Assembly (NCBI GenBank): GCA_002721365.1 | Contig: PBKC01000002.1 | Location: forward strand, 29,779 to 83,615 | Direction of reading: 5' to 3' | Length of the DNA: 53,837 bases | From: Rhodospirillaceae bacterium | GTDB lineage: Bacteria > Pseudomonadota > Alphaproteobacteria > GCA-2721365 | Part shown: one piece after another, positions 45,900 to 53,837 of the stretch | How the letters are laid out: every line of letters begins with the position of its first letter | How positions within the stretch are numbered: position 1 is the first letter of the stretch | The notes under the pieces: generated by a model | What the model was told of the DNA's origin: nothing | What the model saw: only the letters and a program-made list of their open reading frames with translations | Databases searched by the model: none | Program-made: the position numbers and the translations under genes

Positions 45900-48800
45900 A
45901 TGCGCGCTGTCATCGGCATAGCTGCTGGCCTGTTGGGGGCTCTGGTCGCCCTGGGGTTGTTTGCCGTGCTGGCGGTGGTTCTCCTACTCAGGACCGGCTG
46001 GGGGCAGGCGATCGTTGCCGATCGGGTCGAGGGGGCGATCTCAGGGCCGGGCATGATCGCGTCGATCGAAGGGCTCGGCGGCGCGATCCCCTTCACGATC
46101 ACCATCGACCGGGTGACGCTTTCGGACACCGAGGGTCCGTGGCTTGTTATCGACAATGCACGCCTCGTGTGGAACCCGTGGGACCTTCTTTCCGGGGTCG
46201 CGCATGTGGAGGCGGTCGGTGCCGAACGGGTGGCGTTGCTGAGAACGCCGCCGCCCGGCGAAGGGCCGCCGGAGGACGAGACGCCGCCCAGCGACGAGCC
46301 GCCGTCCTTCGCGCCACCGGAACTTCCGGTCGGCGTTCAGGTCGAACGGATCGACGTGCCGGACGTGGTGATCGGCGCGGCGATCCTGGGGAAGGAAGCG
46401 CGCTTCGCGTTAGACGGACAGGTCGACATGCGGCATGGAAGCGACGCGACGGCCATGGTGTCCGTCGACCGTATCGATGGCGGACGGGGTCGCATCGGTC
46501 TGACCGCCGCCTACCGGCAGCAGGCGGGGACACTGGCCATCGATGTGGAGGTCGACGAACCGGAAGCGGGGTTCATCGCAGGGTTGATCGGTCAGCCGGG
46601 CCTCGATGGTCTGTCGGCGAAGCTGGCCGGTGAAGGGCCGGTTGAAGACTGGCAGGGAACGCTCAAGGTCGAAGCGCCAGGGCTGGTCCGAACGTCAGGG
46701 ACTATCGCACTGTCGATCGACGGTGGTTACGCGGCGGCCCTGGACCTCGACGGTGACGTCCTACTGCCTTCCGACGATCCCATCGGTGGCCTTGCGGCGG
46801 GACCGTTCGACGTGCTGGCCAAAGTGCGGTGGAGCCCCGAGGAAGTCCTCACCATCGAAACGGCCGAAGTCCGGACCGGATGGGCCGATCTCTCGGCACA
46901 GGGGACGGTCGATTCGGGCGGAGACCGGATCGATGTCCGGGCGGAGGGGCAGGTTACGGACCTTTCCCGCCTTCAGGCCGTGGCGGCGACGCCGCTCGCC
47001 GGCAGTGCGCGCTTCGAAATTGCGGCGACAGGCCGGGTCCTTGCCCCGGAGACCGATGTTGACCTGACGCTCGAAGAGGTGTCCGCGGCGGGCGTCGCGG
47101 TCACCGCGGCGGAGGCGAACGTGACCGCGTCCCCCGCCGGTCCGGTCACCGATCCGGATACGGAGATCGCCTTCCGGACCAGAGGAACGGTATCCGGACT
47201 TGTCCTTCCGGGGGCACCTCTGCCGGCGTCCCTGGGCCAGCGTCTGGAATGGGTAGTCGAGGGGACCGCGACTCCGGCAGGCGCGGCAAAACTGAGCGCT
47301 CTGTCGATCAAGGACGAAGGGCTGACATTGGCCGGCAGCGGCGAGGTCGATCCGGAAACGGGGAAGGCGGCTGCCGATCTCGAACTCACTGTGGCCAGTC
47401 TCGCACCTTACCGCGAGGTCGCCGGTGTCGCTCTTTCGGGCGGAGCCAGGACCACCGTTTCGGCGCGGGCCGATCTCAAGACCGGTGCCTTCGACGTTAC
47501 CGCAAAGGCCGACGGGAATGACTTCGGGACGGGTATCCCGGCGGCCGACGCCCTGCTCGGCGGTTCGCTCGCGCTTTCGGCGGAAGCACACCGGACGGAC
47601 GACGGCGACATCGTGATGCCGACGCTGACGCTCGCGGGGTCGGCTGTGTCGCTGACCGGGTCCGGCTCGCTCGATGGCCGCACCGAGACCGTGAAGGCCG
47701 ACCTCGAAATCCGCCTGCCGCGTCTGGAACGTCTGTCGCGGGCGGCGGGGGCGGACCTTTCGGGCGGGATCGTCGTGGCTGCCAATGTCGGTGGAACGCT
47801 CTCCGATCTCTCGGCCGATCTGCGGGCGAGCGGGTCGGGGGTCTCGGCCGCGGGCACGTCGCTCGGCAACCCCGCCCTCGCCGTGACTGCGTCGGGCCTG
47901 CCTGCCGCGGCGAAAGGCCGGCTGACCTTCAGCGCCTCTCCCCAAGGCACCAATGCGACGGTCATGACCGACTTCGCGATGACGTCGGAGGGAGAGGCTC
48001 TGGCGCTTCGCGATATCCATATCGGAGCGTTCGACAGCACCGTCGACGGCGCTTTGGCGGCCAATCTTGCCGAGGGAACCGTTTCCGGGCGCCTCGAAGG
48101 CGTTCTCCCGGCACTGGCACCGTTCGGTGCCTTGGCCGGCGTGGCGATGGAGGGCAACGGGCAGTTCTCGATCGCGCTCGACACGGCACGCGGCAGGCAG
48201 GATGCCAAGTTGAGTGCAGCGTTCGGCGGTCTCGCGGTCTCCTCTGGCGAGGCAGCGACCAAGGTAGACTACGCCACGGTCGATGCGACGCTGACCGACC
48301 TGCTGGGCCGGCCCGGCGGTGAGGCGGCGGTGTTGGTGACCGGCGTGACGAGCGGCAGCACGATGATCACCTCGGTCAATTTGGCCGCCGATGGCGATCA
48401 GGGTGCCTTCACCTTTACCGGACTCATCGACGGAAGTGCGGTGGAGCCGTTCAGCGTGGTCCTGGCGGGGGATGCCGAGATCGGCGGCGGTGCGGAGACA
48501 CTCGCGCTGTCGCAGCTCGACCTGACCTTCGGTACCGTGACCGGCGCGCTGGTGAAGAGGGCGACCCTGCGCCATGAGGGCGAAGCGGTCGACGTTCGGG
48601 ACTTCGCCTTCGGCATCGGCGAAGGGACCATTAACCTCGACGCCCAATACCGGCCGGAAAGCCTGGACGGCACATTGGCGATCGAAAACCTGCCTCTGGC
48701 GCCTCTGGCGCAGCTCGCGGGGCAGAAAAATGCGGCCGGAACGCTGAATGCTGAAATCGTGGCCGAAGGCGGCGCGAGTCCGGTCGTCACCGCAAGCATT

Positions 48801-50318
48801 ACTGCGACCGGCATGAGGTTGCAGCAATCGGCCGACTACGACATTCCGCCGCTCGACGCGACGGTTACCGGCGACTGGCGTGACGGACGCGCATCGGCGG
48901 AAGCCACTGTCAGCGGAGTGGAAGGGGTCAGCCTGTCCGGCAGGATCGCGGCTCCGGTCGAGGCACCCGGCGGCATAGCCACCGCGGCTCTGACTCCGGG
49001 GGGCGAGCTCTCGGGCGCGGTCGATGCCGATGCCGATCTCGCGTCTCTCGGCGCACTGTTGCCTACGGAAGGAGATCGTATCGCCGGCCAGCTCTCGGCA
49101 CGGATCGCCATCGGTGGAACCGTTCAGGACCCTCAGCTCTCCGGAACGACCACCATCGCCGACGGCTATTACGAAAACGCGATGGCGGGAACCATCCTCC
49201 GGGAGATCAACGGCACGTTCGAGGGCAGTGGCGAGCAGCTTCTGCTCCGCAGCCTGGAGGCGAAGGACGGCGACGGCGGCACGATCACGGCTGAGGGCGG
49301 CATCACCTTCGACCCTGAGCAGAATTTTCCTTTCCGCTTCACCTTGGTCACCGACCATGCGCGGCTGGTCCGTCGCGACGAGGCGGATGTGACCATCAGC
49401 GCCGGAATCGAGTTCTCCGGCACCCAAGAACGCGCCGCGGTCAACGGACGGATCGCCATTCGGTCGGCCAATATCAACATCCCCGACAAGCTGCCGTCCG
49501 GCGTCGCGACGCTCGACTTCCGGGAAGTGAATCTGCCCGAAGGGTACGAGCCTCCGGCGGGGAAAAAGGAAGAGGAAAACCAGAAAGAGGCACCGCCTTT
49601 GCCGATCGATCTCGATCTCGAGGTCAGCGTTCCCGGACAGATCTTCGTCCGTGGCAAAGGCGTGGACTCCGATTGGAAGGGCAAGCTCACCATCACCGGA
49701 ACCGCATCGGACCCGATGATCGTCGGCGACCTGAACGTCGAGCGCGGGACGGTGAGTTTCGTCAGTCAGACCTTCACCATCACCCGTGGCGTTATCACCT
49801 TCGACGGCGGCCGCCGGATCGACCCGCTGCTCGACCTCGTAGCCGAGGATGCTTCCGGCGACATCACCGTCCGGGTGGTGGTGTCCGGCCGTGCGTCCAG
49901 CCCCTCGATCGCCCTGGAATCCGACCCGTCACTGCCTTCGGACGAGATTCTTTCCCGCATCCTGTTCGATACCGGCACGGCGAACCTGTCGGCCTTTCAG
50001 GCGATCCAGCTGGCTCAGGCCGCGGCGTCTCTGGCGGGCGGTGGCGGCGGCGGCTTCAACCCGATCGATTCGATGCGCCAAGCCCTCGCCCTCGACCGTC
50101 TCGACGTCAGCCAGGAAGGCGAGGACGTCTCCGGAACGACGTTGAGCGCAGGGAAATACATCACCGACGATATCTACCTGTCGCTGGATCAGGGGCTGAC
50201 CCCCGGCAGCAGCAAGGTGACGGTGGAGGTGGAACTGACGCCGAACCTGACGGTCGAAAGCGATGTCGGCGCGAACGCGACCGGCAACGTCGGGCTCAAC
50301 TGGGAATGGGACTACTGA
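45900..50318 (+). CDS. tamB: Translocation and assembly module protein TamB
   Basis: The inner-membrane-anchored periplasmic partner of TamA, also of the AsmA-like bridge family proposed to move lipids. The 1,472-residue protein begins with a membrane helix (MRAVIGIAAGLLGALVALGLFA), and continues as a long beta-rich, repetitive AsmA-like tube. The C-terminus is the TamB (DUF490) domain, with landmarks VPGQIFVRGKGVDSDWKG, the GEFVSQ-like GTVSFVSQTFTITRGVITFDGG and LPSDEILSRILFDTGTANLSAFQAIQL. It follows tamA by six bases and ends 12 bp from the 3' end of chrR. Confidence 0.94.
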   Translation: MRAVIGIAAGLLGALVALGLFAVLAVVLLLRTGWGQAIVADRVEGAISGPGMIASIEGLGGAIPFTITIDRVTLSDTEGPWLVIDNARLVWNPWDLLSGVAHVEAVGAERVALLRTPPPGEGPPEDETPPSDEPPSFAPPELPVGVQVERIDVPDVVIGAAILGKEARFALDGQVDMRHGSDATAMVSVDRIDGGRGRIGLTAAYRQQAGTLAIDVEVDEPEAGFIAGLIGQPGLDGLSAKLAGEGPVEDWQGTLKVEAPGLVRTSGTIALSIDGGYAAALDLDGDVLLPSDDPIGGLAAGPFDVLAKVRWSPEEVLTIETAEVRTGWADLSAQGTVDSGGDRIDVRAEGQVTDLSRLQAVAATPLAGSARFEIAATGRVLAPETDVDLTLEEVSAAGVAVTAAEANVTASPAGPVTDPDTEIAFRTRGTVSGLVLPGAPLPASLGQRLEWVVEGTATPAGAAKLSALSIKDEGLTLAGSGEVDPETGKAAADLELTVASLAPYREVAGVALSGGARTTVSARADLKTGAFDVTAKADGNDFGTGIPAADALLGGSLALSAEAHRTDDGDIVMPTLTLAGSAVSLTGSGSLDGRTETVKADLEIRLPRLERLSRAAGADLSGGIVVAANVGGTLSDLSADLRASGSGVSAAGTSLGNPALAVTASGLPAAAKGRLTFSASPQGTNATVMTDFAMTSEGEALALRDIHIGAFDSTVDGALAANLAEGTVSGRLEGVLPALAPFGALAGVAMEGNGQFSIALDTARGRQDAKLSAAFGGLAVSSGEAATKVDYATVDATLTDLLGRPGGEAAVLVTGVTSGSTMITSVNLAADGDQGAFTFTGLIDGSAVEPFSVVLAGDAEIGGGAETLALSQLDLTFGTVTGALVKRATLRHEGEAVDVRDFAFGIGEGTINLDAQYRPESLDGTLAIENLPLAPLAQLAGQKNAAGTLNAEIVAEGGASPVVTASITATGMRLQQSADYDIPPLDATVTGDWRDGRASAEATVSGVEGVSLSGRIAAPVEAPGGIATAALTPGGELSGAVDADADLASLGALLPTEGDRIAGQLSARIAIGGTVQDPQLSGTTTIADGYYENAMAGTILREINGTFEGSGEQLLLRSLEAKDGDGGTITAEGGITFDPEQNFPFRFTLVTDHARLVRRDEADVTISAGIEFSGTQERAAVNGRIAIRSANINIPDKLPSGVATLDFREVNLPEGYEPPAGKKEEENQKEAPPLPIDLDLEVSVPGQIFVRGKGVDSDWKGKLTITGTASDPMIVGDLNVERGTVSFVSQTFTITRGVITFDGGRRIDPLLDLVAEDASGDITVRVVVSGRASSPSIALESDPSLPSDEILSRILFDTGTANLSAFQAIQLAQAAASLAGGGGGGFNPIDSMRQALALDRLDVSQEGEDVSGTTLSAGKYITDDIYLSLDQGLTPGSSKVTVEVELTPNLTVESDVGANATGNVGLNWEWDY

Positions 50319-50330
50319 CCCGGCAGTCGG

Positions 50331-50999
50331 TCAGGACTTGATGAAGGGGGAGAGGAGAGTCCCCACAGGACCGACGAAGCGGAGATCTCCCGCGACGAGC
50401 GTCAGGGTGAGACAGTCGGCTCCGGTATCGGCCACGGGGCGATGGGTGACGGTATCGTCGGCCGTTTCGACGTCCCCGCGAAGAAACTGCCCGTATTCGT
50501 CCGTATAGCCCCCGGAAAGAATCAGGCTCATCTCCATGCCGCGATGGGTGTGAGGCAGGATGCTTGATCCAGCACGTACGTGGACGAGCTGGGTTCGCAG
50601 ACTGCCCACGGGCGGCAGGAGTTCGGCAATCCTGATGCGTCCGCCGGCGAGAGAGGACCAGGACAGGCCCCGCAGACCTTTCGGCAGGTAACGGCGCAGG
50701 GGAAGCGGCAGCGGATCGAAGGGAGAGTCGGGTTCATCCTGGGTGCCGCCGTCCGGTTCTTCCGGCGGTGCCTCGCCGCGCAGGCGATCCATCAACCGTT
50801 CGAAGCTGCCTTCGGCCAGGGGCACCGGGTCGGAGTCCTCAAGCATGCAGCCTCCGATCGAATCGAGTGCAGCCACATCGCGCCTGCAAGCCGGGCACAA
50901 CGCCAGGTGCGATGCGATGAGCAGCGCGACGGGTTCTGCGGCGCTGCCGGTCGCATAGTCGAGAAGTTGAGCCATCTCGGGGTGATGGCGAGGGATCAT
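50331..50999 (-). CDS. chrR: ChrR family zinc-binding anti-sigma factor
   Basis: ChrR holds RpoE inactive until singlet oxygen appears. In 222 residues the zinc ligands match ChrR as I remember it: His5/6, His31, Cys35 and Cys38 (HLALCPAC) in the anti-sigma domain, and a cupin domain near the end with HTHRGMEM (His150, His152, Glu156) and a later His186. I set the start at the ATG at 50999, which overlaps the rpoE stop by four bases (ATGA). The frame continues upstream only through rpoE. Signal likely singlet oxygen or peroxide stress in the cytoplasm. Confidence 0.92.
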   Translation of the reverse strand: MIPRHHPEMAQLLDYATGSAAEPVALLIASHLALCPACRRDVAALDSIGGCMLEDSDPVPLAEGSFERLMDRLRGEAPPEEPDGGTQDEPDSPFDPLPLPLRRYLPKGLRGLSWSSLAGGRIRIAELLPPVGSLRTQLVHVRAGSSILPHTHRGMEMSLILSGGYTDEYGQFLRGDVETADDTVTHRPVADTGADCLTLTLVAGDLRFVGPVGTLLSPFIKS

Positions 51000-51571
51000 C
51001 GCAATTCCCTCAGTGCGCCTCGCAAGCGTTCGACCGCCAGTCGGATACGAGACTTCACCGTGCCGAGCGGCAGGCCGAGCTCGGCGGCGATCACGCTGTG
51101 CGATTTGTCCTCGAAATAGGCTTTGTGGAGCAGCGACGCCTGCTCCACCGGCAGGTTCGCGATTGCCGACCGCAGGTGGGCGCCCTCCTGACCGTTTGAG
51201 ACGGTCTGTTCCGGCGGTGCTTCTTCGTCCGGGATCAGGACAGGATCGTTGAAATCGAGCTCCGGTCGACGCTCCCGCCTCAAAGCATCGATGCGTCGGT
51301 TGCGGGCGATCGTGAACAGCCACGTGCTGACGCTGGCCTGACAGGGATCGAATCGGTGCGCGCGATGCCAGGCAATGGCCATGACGTCCTGGACGAGATC
51401 GTCCGCCAGCCCGTCATCGGCCCCGAGGCGCCGGAGATATCCCTTTAGTCGTGGTGCGAAATGCGCGAACAGGAGCGCAAAGGCCATATGGTCTCGGTCC
51501 AGTGCAACTGACTCGAGAAGTTCTTCAAAAGAGCGCGCGGTCTCTCCTGGCGGTGTGGCCTCGGTGGTCAT
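50996..51571 (-). CDS. rpoE: ECF sigma factor RpoE (ChrR-controlled)
   Basis: An ECF sigma factor of 191 residues. Region 2 is FAPRLKGYLRRLGADDGLADDLVQDVMAIAWHRAHRFDP; region 4 is LPVEQASLLHKAYFEDKSHSVIAAELGLPLGTVKSRI, with helix-turn-helix. I chose the ATG at 51571 (MTTEATPPG). It is coupled to chrR by the ATGA overlap. A TGATCC box 66 bp upstream of the ATG (51637-51642) fits an RpoE-type -35 element, so the gene is probably self-activated. Confidence 0.92.
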   Translation of the reverse strand: MTTEATPPGETARSFEELLESVALDRDHMAFALLFAHFAPRLKGYLRRLGADDGLADDLVQDVMAIAWHRAHRFDPCQASVSTWLFTIARNRRIDALRRERRPELDFNDPVLIPDEEAPPEQTVSNGQEGAHLRSAIANLPVEQASLLHKAYFEDKSHSVIAAELGLPLGTVKSRIRLAVERLRGALRELR

Positions 51572-51636
51572 ACCGCCATCTAAATCCGGCGCGCCGAGAA
51601 CGACAAGCCAAGTCATGCAGGCGTGCCTGCGGTCGC

Positions 51637-51642
51637 GGATCA
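51637..51642 (-). promoter_or_regulatory. RpoE-type -35 element upstream of rpoE
   Basis: TGATCC on the minus strand (51642-51637) stands 66 bp upstream of rpoE. The -10 region 16 bases later (CTGCAT) is not a clear match to the CGTA type I see for the divergent gene, so only the -35 part is well supported. Confidence 0.45.
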
Positions 51643-51715
51643 TCCTAATTCTCATTCAAACGACTGTACGCGAAGGATGGGGGATCGGATCACTAGTTCG
51701 TGAGCGGTATCATGG

Positions 51716-51741
51716 TGATCCAAGGGCGCTCGAAAGGCGTA
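51716..51741 (+). promoter_or_regulatory. RpoE-type promoter of the amine oxidase gene
   Basis: TGATCC at 51716-51721 and CGTA at 51738-51741 with a 16-base spacer, as described (from memory) for promoters read by the ChrR-linked RpoE group. It lies about 60 bp upstream of the amine-oxidase ATG at 51804. Confidence 0.6.
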
Positions 51742-51803
51742 CCTCGTTCTATGACCTATCACCGCTCCCGCCCTCGGTTTGGCTCTTCTCAAGCATCTGG
51801 CGT

Positions 51804-53108
51804 ATGAAGCTGGCCGTCGTCGGTTCGGGGATCGCCGGCTTGGGAGCCGCATGGAGGCTGCACCGGACGCATGACGTCACCGTCTACGAAGCGGATTCGC
51901 TGCCTGGCGGCATTTCGCGCACCGTAGAGGTCGATGGAGCCGCAGTCGGCGCGGACCGCGAGACGCTTGCCGTGGACACCGGTTTCGTCGCCTTCAACGA
52001 ACCTAGCTGTCCGCGGCTGACAGCCCTCCTTGTCGAGTTGGGGGTCGAGACCCAGCCGGTGGAGGCATCGTTTTCCGTCATGCTCGACGGCGGACATCGC
52101 GAATATTCCGGGCATCTGGGTGGGGTGTTGGCGCAACCCGGCAGGCCGTTCGATACACGTTTCCTGCGGATGCTTCGCGACATGGTCCGTTTCCGCCGAA
52201 AAGCCGGGGCCTTAGCGCGAGAAATGCGAGGCAGTCAGTCGTCGATCCGCGAAGTGCTGACGGCGAGAGGCTATTCGGACGCATTTCTGGACGACTATTT
52301 GCTTCCCCTTGGCGCGGCGGTCCGATTTGCGCCTTTGCGCGAGGTCGCAGCGACACCGGCGGCCGCCTTTATCGAATCGCTCGTCGGCCTGGGTGTGCTC
52401 GGGCTCGGAGACCATCTGCAATGGTGTTCGATCGGCGGCGGCAGCCGGACCTATGTCGACCTGATGACGGCGCCGCTGGGCAAGCAACTGCGGCTCAAGA
52501 CGCCGGTGGTCGCCGTCGAACGGGACACCGATGGCGCTCGCGTCCGCGACGAGGGCGGCGGGTCGGAACGGTATGACGGCGTCATCATCGCGACCCGTGC
52601 CGACCAGGCATTGGCCATGCTCGGGGCGGGGGCTACGGACGAGGAACGCGCGCTGCTCGGTGCGTTTCGGTACACGGACTGCACGGCTCTGCTTCACACC
52701 GACCAGCGATTCATGCCGCGGCGACGGCGTATCTGGGCGAACTGGAACTGTCATGCCTGCCCGCAGGGACAGGATGGCGAGTTGCCGATGCTGACGTGCT
52801 GGATGAATCGCCTTCATAACATCGCCACGGACATCCCCTTGTTCGTGACCCGCAATCCGGCGGAGTCGCCCGGCGCTCAGCAGATGCTTGGCCAGTTCAC
52901 GCAGGCCTACCCGATCCTCGACACCGCAGCGCGACGTGCCCAGTCGGCGCTCGGCGAAATCCAAGGGCGGCGAGTCTGGTTCTGTGGTGCCTATTGCGGC
53001 CTGGGGTCCCATGAAGACGCGCTGGTCTCCGGGACGACGGTGGCCGCGCAGATCGAGCGCGCGGTCGAATATGGTCTGTTGGGACCTGCGGTCAGCGCTG
53101 TCGCCTGA
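51804..53108 (+). CDS. FAD-dependent amine oxidase-like protein
   Basis: A flavoprotein of 434 residues with the FAD motif VVGSGIAGLGAAWRLHRTHDVTVYEA at the N-terminus, the following glycine-rich GGISRTVEV and a C-terminal FCGAYCGLGSHEDALVSG motif. It belongs to the group of NAD/FAD-dependent oxidoreductases found in the RpoE-ChrR regulon of photosynthetic and related bacteria, where it is often next to DUF1365 and a cyclopropane fatty-acid synthase, neither of which is present in the window. I chose the ATG at 51804. Frames further upstream overlap rpoE antisense and are not real. The substrate is unknown; a fatty-acid or lipid role is suggested by the usual neighbours. Confidence 0.88.
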   Translation: MKLAVVGSGIAGLGAAWRLHRTHDVTVYEADSLPGGISRTVEVDGAAVGADRETLAVDTGFVAFNEPSCPRLTALLVELGVETQPVEASFSVMLDGGHREYSGHLGGVLAQPGRPFDTRFLRMLRDMVRFRRKAGALAREMRGSQSSIREVLTARGYSDAFLDDYLLPLGAAVRFAPLREVAATPAAAFIESLVGLGVLGLGDHLQWCSIGGGSRTYVDLMTAPLGKQLRLKTPVVAVERDTDGARVRDEGGGSERYDGVIIATRADQALAMLGAGATDEERALLGAFRYTDCTALLHTDQRFMPRRRRIWANWNCHACPQGQDGELPMLTCWMNRLHNIATDIPLFVTRNPAESPGAQQMLGQFTQAYPILDTAARRAQSALGEIQGRRVWFCGAYCGLGSHEDALVSGTTVAAQIERAVEYGLLGPAVSAVA

Positions 53109-53799
53109 GAGTTCCCAGGACATAGATCGGCAGTTTTTGCCGGGCAAGGGTTGCCGGATGGGCGGCAATTTCATCCCGCTTACCTTTCGGCATGACGCCT
53201 GAAGACAGCAGATCGGCGGCTGCAGGCATCTGGCCTCCGCCTTGCTTTCAGTGAAGACAGGGTTGTTCGCAATGCCATGCCTCCGCTCGCAGGCGGCGTT
53301 GTCCGGGCAGCCACTGCAGTAAGCCGCGGCTTCCGTTCGGAAGCCTCACCCAGAATGGGCTTTCTTTCCCGGAGCAGTGCCGGGAGCAGGATCATTGTGG
53401 GAGGGCGACGGACGGCATGGGCATTTCGAGGACGCGCGACCGCGACCGGCATTCTCTTCCTCTTCGTCCGGTCACTCCGGTTCAAACCCGTGAACTGACG
53501 GTCACGAATTTCGCGGCCGACTCTGATAACCTTCCTGAGACCGATTTCAGTCTATTGTTGGGAACCTATCTGCATCCTGCGCCGCCTCTCGAAGGCGGAC
53601 AGAGACGGGTGGACAAACCAATGCATCCCGATCCCCTGTTGATCGATCATGGGTATGAGACGATCCGCAAGATCAAGGCTTCCTGAAAAGGGAACGCGCC
53701 GCCGGCGGGCGTGACCGCCACTGGTTCCTGATATGGCTCCGCGGCATCCGAGCCGCGGGGGCACGGCCGATCGTTCAGGATACGCGGCCGACCCCGCCC
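53109..53799. other. Stretch without a supportable gene
   Basis: About 690 bases follow the amine-oxidase stop. Both strands have short open frames (for example 89 residues at 53417-53686, plus), but none has a recognisable domain, convincing ribosome-binding site or coding-like base use, so I do not call them. A CCGCGGC...GCCGCGG hairpin is at 53739-53758. A promoter or small RNA for whatever lies to the right of the window may be here. Confidence 0.5.
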
Positions 53800-53826
53800 G
53801 GTTCGTCTCTAGCCGAGAGACGAACC
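53800..53826. terminator. Perfect 11-bp hairpin at the right end
   Basis: Arms GGTTCGTCTCT (53800-53810) and AGAGACGAACC (53816-53826) with loop AGCCG. There is no T-run in either direction within the window, so it may be a Rho-independent end of weak type, an RNA stabiliser, or a leader hairpin of the next gene. Confidence 0.55.
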
Positions 53827-53837
53827 TGATCTAGGAA

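Noticed and set aside
46761..49427. 888-residue open frame on the minus strand
   Set aside because: It is exactly antisense to tamB; long antisense frames are expected in GC-rich genes, and it shows no family motifs and is rich in Arg/Gly/Ala.
53180..53485. 101-residue minus-strand frame
   Set aside because: Arg/Ala-rich, no motif, no ribosome-binding site.
53417..53686. 89-residue plus-strand frame
   Set aside because: No known family and no clear start; kept only as part of the unassigned stretch.

Overview
The window looks like a chromosomal segment of a GC-rich alphaproteobacterium, probably Rhodospirillales-like. This is inferred from gene order and gene content, not from a database search. 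The supporting signs are the fabD-fabG-acpP-fabF-mltG block, the pdxA-surA-lptD-lptG-lptF block facing pepA, a ubiquinone hydroxylase (Coq7), an RpoE-ChrR sigma/anti-sigma pair, and a complete urtABCDE-ureDABCEFG-ureJ urea locus.

Layout. 1-3981: type II fatty-acid synthesis genes and mltG (plus strand; fabD is cut by the left edge). 4049-6477: an accessory Fic protein with an AbiEi-like N-terminal domain, and a short-chain dehydrogenase, both minus. A five-copy, 24-bp-periodic repeat lies upstream of fic. 6586-8116: yicC and gmk (plus). 8082-15670: rsmA, pdxA, surA, lptD, lptG and lptF (minus), an outer-membrane biogenesis operon joined by overlaps. 15845-18677: pepA and an RNA m5U methyltransferase (plus). 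18878-22059: livM, a periplasmic binding protein and livF, which is only part of a branched-chain amino-acid-type ABC transporter and is bounded by palindromic repeats. 22281-24607: coq7, dsbB, a YqaA-like membrane protein and a cytochrome c (minus). 24741-24827: tRNA-Leu(CAA). 25107-27384: an MFS transporter, a GNAT acetyltransferase and a GlcG/HbpS-like protein (plus).

27427-38843 is one long minus-strand urea locus. The ABC importer UrtABCDE brings urea in, UreABC hydrolyses it, UreDEFG load nickel into urease, and a HupE/UreJ protein probably supplies nickel. It is headed by a well-formed sigma-54 promoter, which implies nitrogen control, and a terminator-like hairpin sits after urtA. ureG carries a one-base deletion in this sequence.

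39139-43720 is a zinc-homeostasis locus: znuA (minus) diverges from znuCB (plus) across a Zur-type palindrome, followed by a His-rich FtsX-type permease without an ATPase partner and a Zur/Fur-family regulator. 43926-50318 encodes TamA and TamB (outer-membrane protein assembly). 50331-53108 holds chrR and rpoE (minus), diverging from an FAD-dependent amine oxidase-like gene, with TGATCC boxes facing both ways. The last 730 bases contain no gene I can support, only hairpins.

The points most worth a second look are the Fic/AbiEi fusion with its phased 24-bp operator-like array, the ureG frameshift, the sigma-54-headed urea locus, the orphan zinc-linked permease and the partial liv operon. I did not find a clearly new multi-gene system; the Fic locus with its array is the best candidate for undescribed regulation.
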